A stretch of 64,000 nucleotides of DNA, taken from assembly GCF_024972775.1 (NCBI RefSeq), contig NZ_CP092282.1:3873525-3937524 (forward strand), written 5' to 3'. Below are positions 61,576-64,000 of the stretch, one piece after another (position 1 is the stretch's first letter; the number at the start of each line of letters is the position of its first letter). A program made the position numbers and the translations under genes. The notes under the pieces were generated by a model. It was not told where the DNA came from. It did not search any database and saw nothing but the letters and a program-made list of their open reading frames with translations. The stretch is from Dehalobacter sp. DCM. Lineage in GTDB: Bacteria > Bacillota > Desulfitobacteriia > Desulfitobacteriales > Syntrophobotulaceae.

Positions 61576-62286
61576 TTAAGAGGCTTTGTTCACAATGATG
61601 TCGTAGACAATGGGTGTCTTTGCGGCTTCGTAACAAATGAGAGTAAGTTTCTTTGGTGCGTTCAGCGTCAAAGAGATTGCCGTTGATGCCTGTCCGGATG
61701 TGATATCCTGAGAATATACACCATCCACAAACAGTTTGATCGTATGGCTTGCCGCTGTCGGTGTGACTGTGACGCTGGTCGCAGAAACCCCACCGAAATA
61801 GTAGGAACGAAGCGCCGCGCCAAATGTCGGGGTCAATGTGCCGCCGGTGCCTGTTAGCACCAATGCTGTTAATCCGCCGGATGCTGTTGTTCCGAGAACT
61901 GGTTTACCAAGCACCTTGATTGTTGCGTTGAATCCTAGCGGATCGTTAATATTTGCTTCCCCGGGGCCCGCTAATTTAGTGACAATACCCGAAAAAGTAA
62001 ACGTCCCCATGCTGTTCGGGAACGTGATGATGTAAGTGTCCGTCGTGCCGCTTTCATAGGCTGTATCAATATTACTTTGACCGGTATAGGTTGTGTCATA
62101 ATATCCGGTCAGTTCCACCTCTCCGCCATCCTTAAACCCCTGTATAAAGTCCCTGTAACCGGAAGATGAATCCAGGGTTGTGCATTCGATTGTGTCAGCG
62201 GATTTTTCTGGCGGCTTGATGTTTGTGAGCCCGCCAATCATTACCGAGTTTATACTAATTGTTGTCCCGAGTCCTCTTTTTGCCAA
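61576..62286 (-). CDS. Major tail tube protein
   Basis: This 236-residue protein has an N-terminal tail-tube domain (SADTIECTTLDSSSGYRDFI and GFKDGGEVELTGYY) and a C-terminal beta-sandwich of about 85 residues (GGLTALVLTGTGGTLTPTFG onward), of the Ig- or cadherin-like kind often added to tube proteins. It precedes the gpG chaperone gene. Confidence 0.87.
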   Translation of the reverse strand: MAKRGLGTTISINSVMIGGLTNIKPPEKSADTIECTTLDSSSGYRDFIQGFKDGGEVELTGYYDTTYTGQSNIDTAYESGTTDTYIITFPNSMGTFTFSGIVTKLAGPGEANINDPLGFNATIKVLGKPVLGTTASGGLTALVLTGTGGTLTPTFGAALRSYYFGGVSATSVTVTPTAASHTIKLFVDGVYSQDITSGQASTAISLTLNAPKKLTLICYEAAKTPIVYDIIVNKAS

Positions 62287-62298
62287 GACTATCCCTCC

Positions 62299-62685
62299 TT
62301 ATTCTTCGTAATCTGCGCTTAGACTGATTGTTCCTTTATAGAAATTAACTTGATCTTCAAAGACTTTGCCATCGTCGGTTATTTCCGACTGCTGAATGTA
62401 TGGGCCAGAACCGCCGATCTGTCTAAAATCCAAAGTTTCCAGCTTGTCTGTAACGGCCTTTTTTAAGGTTCTAAGGCTTGATACCTCGGTGTGAAATACG
62501 TCAACTTGATACTGCGCGTGCACTAGCCCGGCATAGCCGTCTAGGGTCTTAACTCGTTCTATGGCTCCGAGTGTGTAAATTAAATAAGGAACCGAAGTCC
62601 CTTTAGGTGCTGCTATTTCAAAGACTTTGTTATCAAGCCCAGTGATTGATGATAATTCAGTTTTTAATCCCTGTTCAAAGTCCAT
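62299..62685 (-). CDS. Tail terminator/completion protein (DUF3168-like)
   Basis: This 128-residue protein has PKGTSVPYLIYTLGAIERVK, then the YQVDVFHTEVSSLRTLKKAV segment typical of tail terminator proteins. It sits between the gp10-type gene and the tail tube gene in the standard siphophage order. Confidence 0.82.
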   Translation of the reverse strand: MDFEQGLKTELSSITGLDNKVFEIAAPKGTSVPYLIYTLGAIERVKTLDGYAGLVHAQYQVDVFHTEVSSLRTLKKAVTDKLETLDFRQIGGSGPYIQQSEITDDGKVFEDQVNFYKGTISLSADYEE

Positions 62686-62689
62686 AGCA

Positions 62690-63115
62690 TCACCTCAGTT
62701 TCTCTAATTCTTCGGCCATGACACGAATCATTAAACCTTTTGCTCTTTCGCTGTTACTGTCTGCAGCTTTTTTCATGTATCTGTATCCAGGATGGTAATG
62801 TCCGTATTGGTCTGTCCATCCGTATTCCTGGGATGCTGGATAAAAAGCTCTCTTTCCTGTTTTGCTTATTTTTACAAACCGAGGATCGCTTTTCATAAAT
62901 ATCTGATAAACTTTTTTGCCCTTGCGGTATTTCTCAGCCTTTATGGTTATGCCTGATTTTAAGGCTCCTGTTTCGCCAACCGGCGCATTATTCTTCGCTG
63001 TGGTTTTAATAAGGTTTGCTCCTGCTTTTGTAGCTTTTGTCATAACCTTTGCTGGAGCTTTCCCAACCCGTTCAAACAGCACCCGGACTTCTTTTACGCC
63101 TATCACATTGTTCAT
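62690..63115 (-). CDS. HK97 gp10-family protein
   Basis: This 141-residue basic protein (AKVMTKATKAGANLIKTTAK, then NNAPVGETGALKSGITIKA) is of the HK97 gp10 family, a minor head-tail or neck protein. It overlaps the head closure gene by four bases (ATGA). Confidence 0.87.
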   Translation of the reverse strand: MNNVIGVKEVRVLFERVGKAPAKVMTKATKAGANLIKTTAKNNAPVGETGALKSGITIKAEKYRKGKKVYQIFMKSDPRFVKISKTGKRAFYPASQEYGWTDQYGHYHPGYRYMKKAADSNSERAKGLMIRVMAEELEKLR

Positions 63116-63429
63116 AGCAGTTCCTTACACATCAGGTTTAGTTCGATATGGCGCTCCCCTGGATCAATCAGATACAAAATTTCATAAGCGCGTTCTCCGT
63201 AAAGAATCCGCATATTCGCTTTAATTGAACCGTTATACCTGATATTTACCTTGTGAGATACTTCGGAATTGGCTTGCTGTGCAGCAAAATATTCTCTACC
63301 GGATAATGGGTTGATTGAAGCCCATAATTCAGATACCGTCGGCCATGTGTTGATTGGTTTATCTGAATCATCTTGGCTTACCGGCTGTTGTTTTATGATG
63401 ATTTTTTTATTTAATGTTCCAGGGTTCAT
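63112..63429 (-). CDS. Head closure (SPP1 gp16-like) protein
   Basis: This 105-residue head-tail adaptor has a WPTVSELWASINPLSGREYF core and the RILYGERAYEILYLIDPGE end seen in SPP1 gp16-type proteins. It closes the capsid after DNA packaging. Confidence 0.88.
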   Translation of the reverse strand: MNPGTLNKKIIIKQQPVSQDDSDKPINTWPTVSELWASINPLSGREYFAAQQANSEVSHKVNIRYNGSIKANMRILYGERAYEILYLIDPGERHIELNLMCKELL

Positions 63430-63437
63430 AGCATCAC

Positions 63438-63944
63438 CTACAATAAATTAACAGAGTGCATTCCGAGAATCGAATCAACAACTCTGTTAATATTGTTTTT
63501 ATCCACATAGAAAGATCGGTTATCGTACATGTCCTGACACAGAACGTACACAGCAATAACAAAATCCTCATAGGCATCAAGCCCAGTAGTATAATCTCCC
63601 GTGAGTTCTGCGCTATCCGCAAGCACTTCAACAAGGTTTATTCTTCCGGTTGCATCATCAAGCAAGTAGTCGGTTGTTTCTGTTATTTCAACACCATCGA
63701 TATATACTGACTCTGTGCCTGGAATTACCGGATAATCCGTGTAGTACTCCTTAGTTTCGCCATCACCTATGGCTATTTCTTCGCCGGTTATCGTTCTTTC
63801 TGATATGCCGGTATAACCTCTGATAAAAGACTTTGCAACTCCGGTTAAGGTTGTTAATTCCGTCTTTTCGGCGGTTGTCATGCTTGCAAAGTCAAGCCGT
63901 AGGTAACTGGCAAGTAATTCGTTTGTTATTTCACTGACTTTCAA
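63438..63944 (-). CDS. Head-tail connector (gp6-like) protein
   Basis: This 168-residue protein starts with a helical region (DFASMTTAEKTELTTLTGVA), has a middle beta insert (YYTDYPVIPGTESVYIDGVE) and ends with helices, as in phage gp6-like adaptors. GGAGGGG precedes the ATG. It follows the end of another gene at the window edge. Confidence 0.85.
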   Translation of the reverse strand: MKVSEITNELLASYLRLDFASMTTAEKTELTTLTGVAKSFIRGYTGISERTITGEEIAIGDGETKEYYTDYPVIPGTESVYIDGVEITETTDYLLDDATGRINLVEVLADSAELTGDYTTGLDAYEDFVIAVYVLCQDMYDNRSFYVDKNNINRVVDSILGMHSVNLL

Positions 63945-63958
63945 GGGTTATCCCCTCC

Positions 63959-64000
63959 TTATGATGCGGCAAGCACAACCCCACCAATGTTCAAGGCTAC
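63959..64000 (-). CDS. C-terminal end of a phage gene, probably major capsid protein
   Basis: Thirteen codons (VALNIGGVVLAAS) and a TAA stop are visible; the rest lies beyond the window. The position directly before the connector gene is where HK97-type phages carry the major capsid gene. The identity is inferred from gene order only. Confidence 0.5.
   Translation of the reverse strand, partial: VALNIGGVVLAAS

Noticed and set aside
1..64000. A CRISPR array
   Set aside because: No set of regularly spaced identical repeats was seen; the repeats found are two-copy, tandem 12-base or simple palindromes.

Overview
The window looks like the chromosome of a strictly anaerobic, low-to-mid-GC Gram-positive bacterium of the Desulfitobacterium/Dehalobacter/Desulfosporosinus type. 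This assignment is inference, from three things. Ribosome binding sites are strong AGGAGG types with frequent GTG and TTG starts. Haem is made by the siroheme (Ahb) route. There are many molybdenum and tungsten oxidoreductases with sigma-54 activators, beside multihaem cytochrome c and Ccs-type cytochrome maturation.

Positions 1-26800 form an accessory respiration or aromatic-conversion region. It holds four related large molybdopterin enzymes (one cut by the window edge), three small two-cluster ferredoxin partners, four MFS transporters, three sigma-54 activators (AcoR-like), one PucR-type regulator, one UroD-family methyltransferase and an FKBP/SlyD-type chaperone. The Mo enzymes have no Tat signal and no membrane anchor gene. 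The simplest reading is that the MFS proteins import a substrate and the Mo enzyme/ferredoxin pair transforms it in the cytoplasm, as in transhydroxylase or catechol-dehydroxylase type systems. Five sites in this region keep an exact GG-N10-GC sigma-54 promoter core, and two more follow at 32.3 kb and 43.8 kb.

Positions 26900-28900 are scarred: an N-terminally truncated HTH gene, DUF2922, DUF1659 and DUF3102 genes, and a leader segment that is duplicated at 18.1 kb. Beside that leader lies a degenerate copy of the 3' end of the RNase P RNA. From 28.9 to 33.3 kb lies a sigma-54-promoted ferredoxin/AOR/SDR operon, then fdhD. rnpB (33.5-33.9 kb) and nif3/trmK (34.3-36.4 kb) are housekeeping genes.

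Positions 36600-47400 form a haem and electron-transfer block. It runs from a fused AhbA-AhbB siroheme decarboxylase through two radical SAM enzymes (AhbD and AhbC type), a soluble methyl-accepting protein, CcsA/ResC, ResB and a five-CxxCH NapC/NrfH-type cytochrome. Divergent from these are a PucR-type regulator with its own consensus sigma-54 promoter, a flavin reductase lipoprotein related to fumarate reductase, and a NusG-II domain protein. A fourth sigma-54 activator closes the block. Together they look like a menaquinol-to-extracytoplasmic-acceptor chain.

From about 49800 to the end is a tailed prophage. Its left edge is marked by the 3' end of a tRNA gene. Then come HTH regulators with a LexA-type box, an FtsK-type ATPase, and a minus-strand block read from capsid end to lysis: connector, head closure, gp10, tail terminator, tail tube, gpG/gpGT chaperone with an A AAA AAC slippery site, tape measure, distal tail, hub, small tail proteins, XhlA, amidase and holins. 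No integrase is inside the window, and the prophage runs past the right edge.
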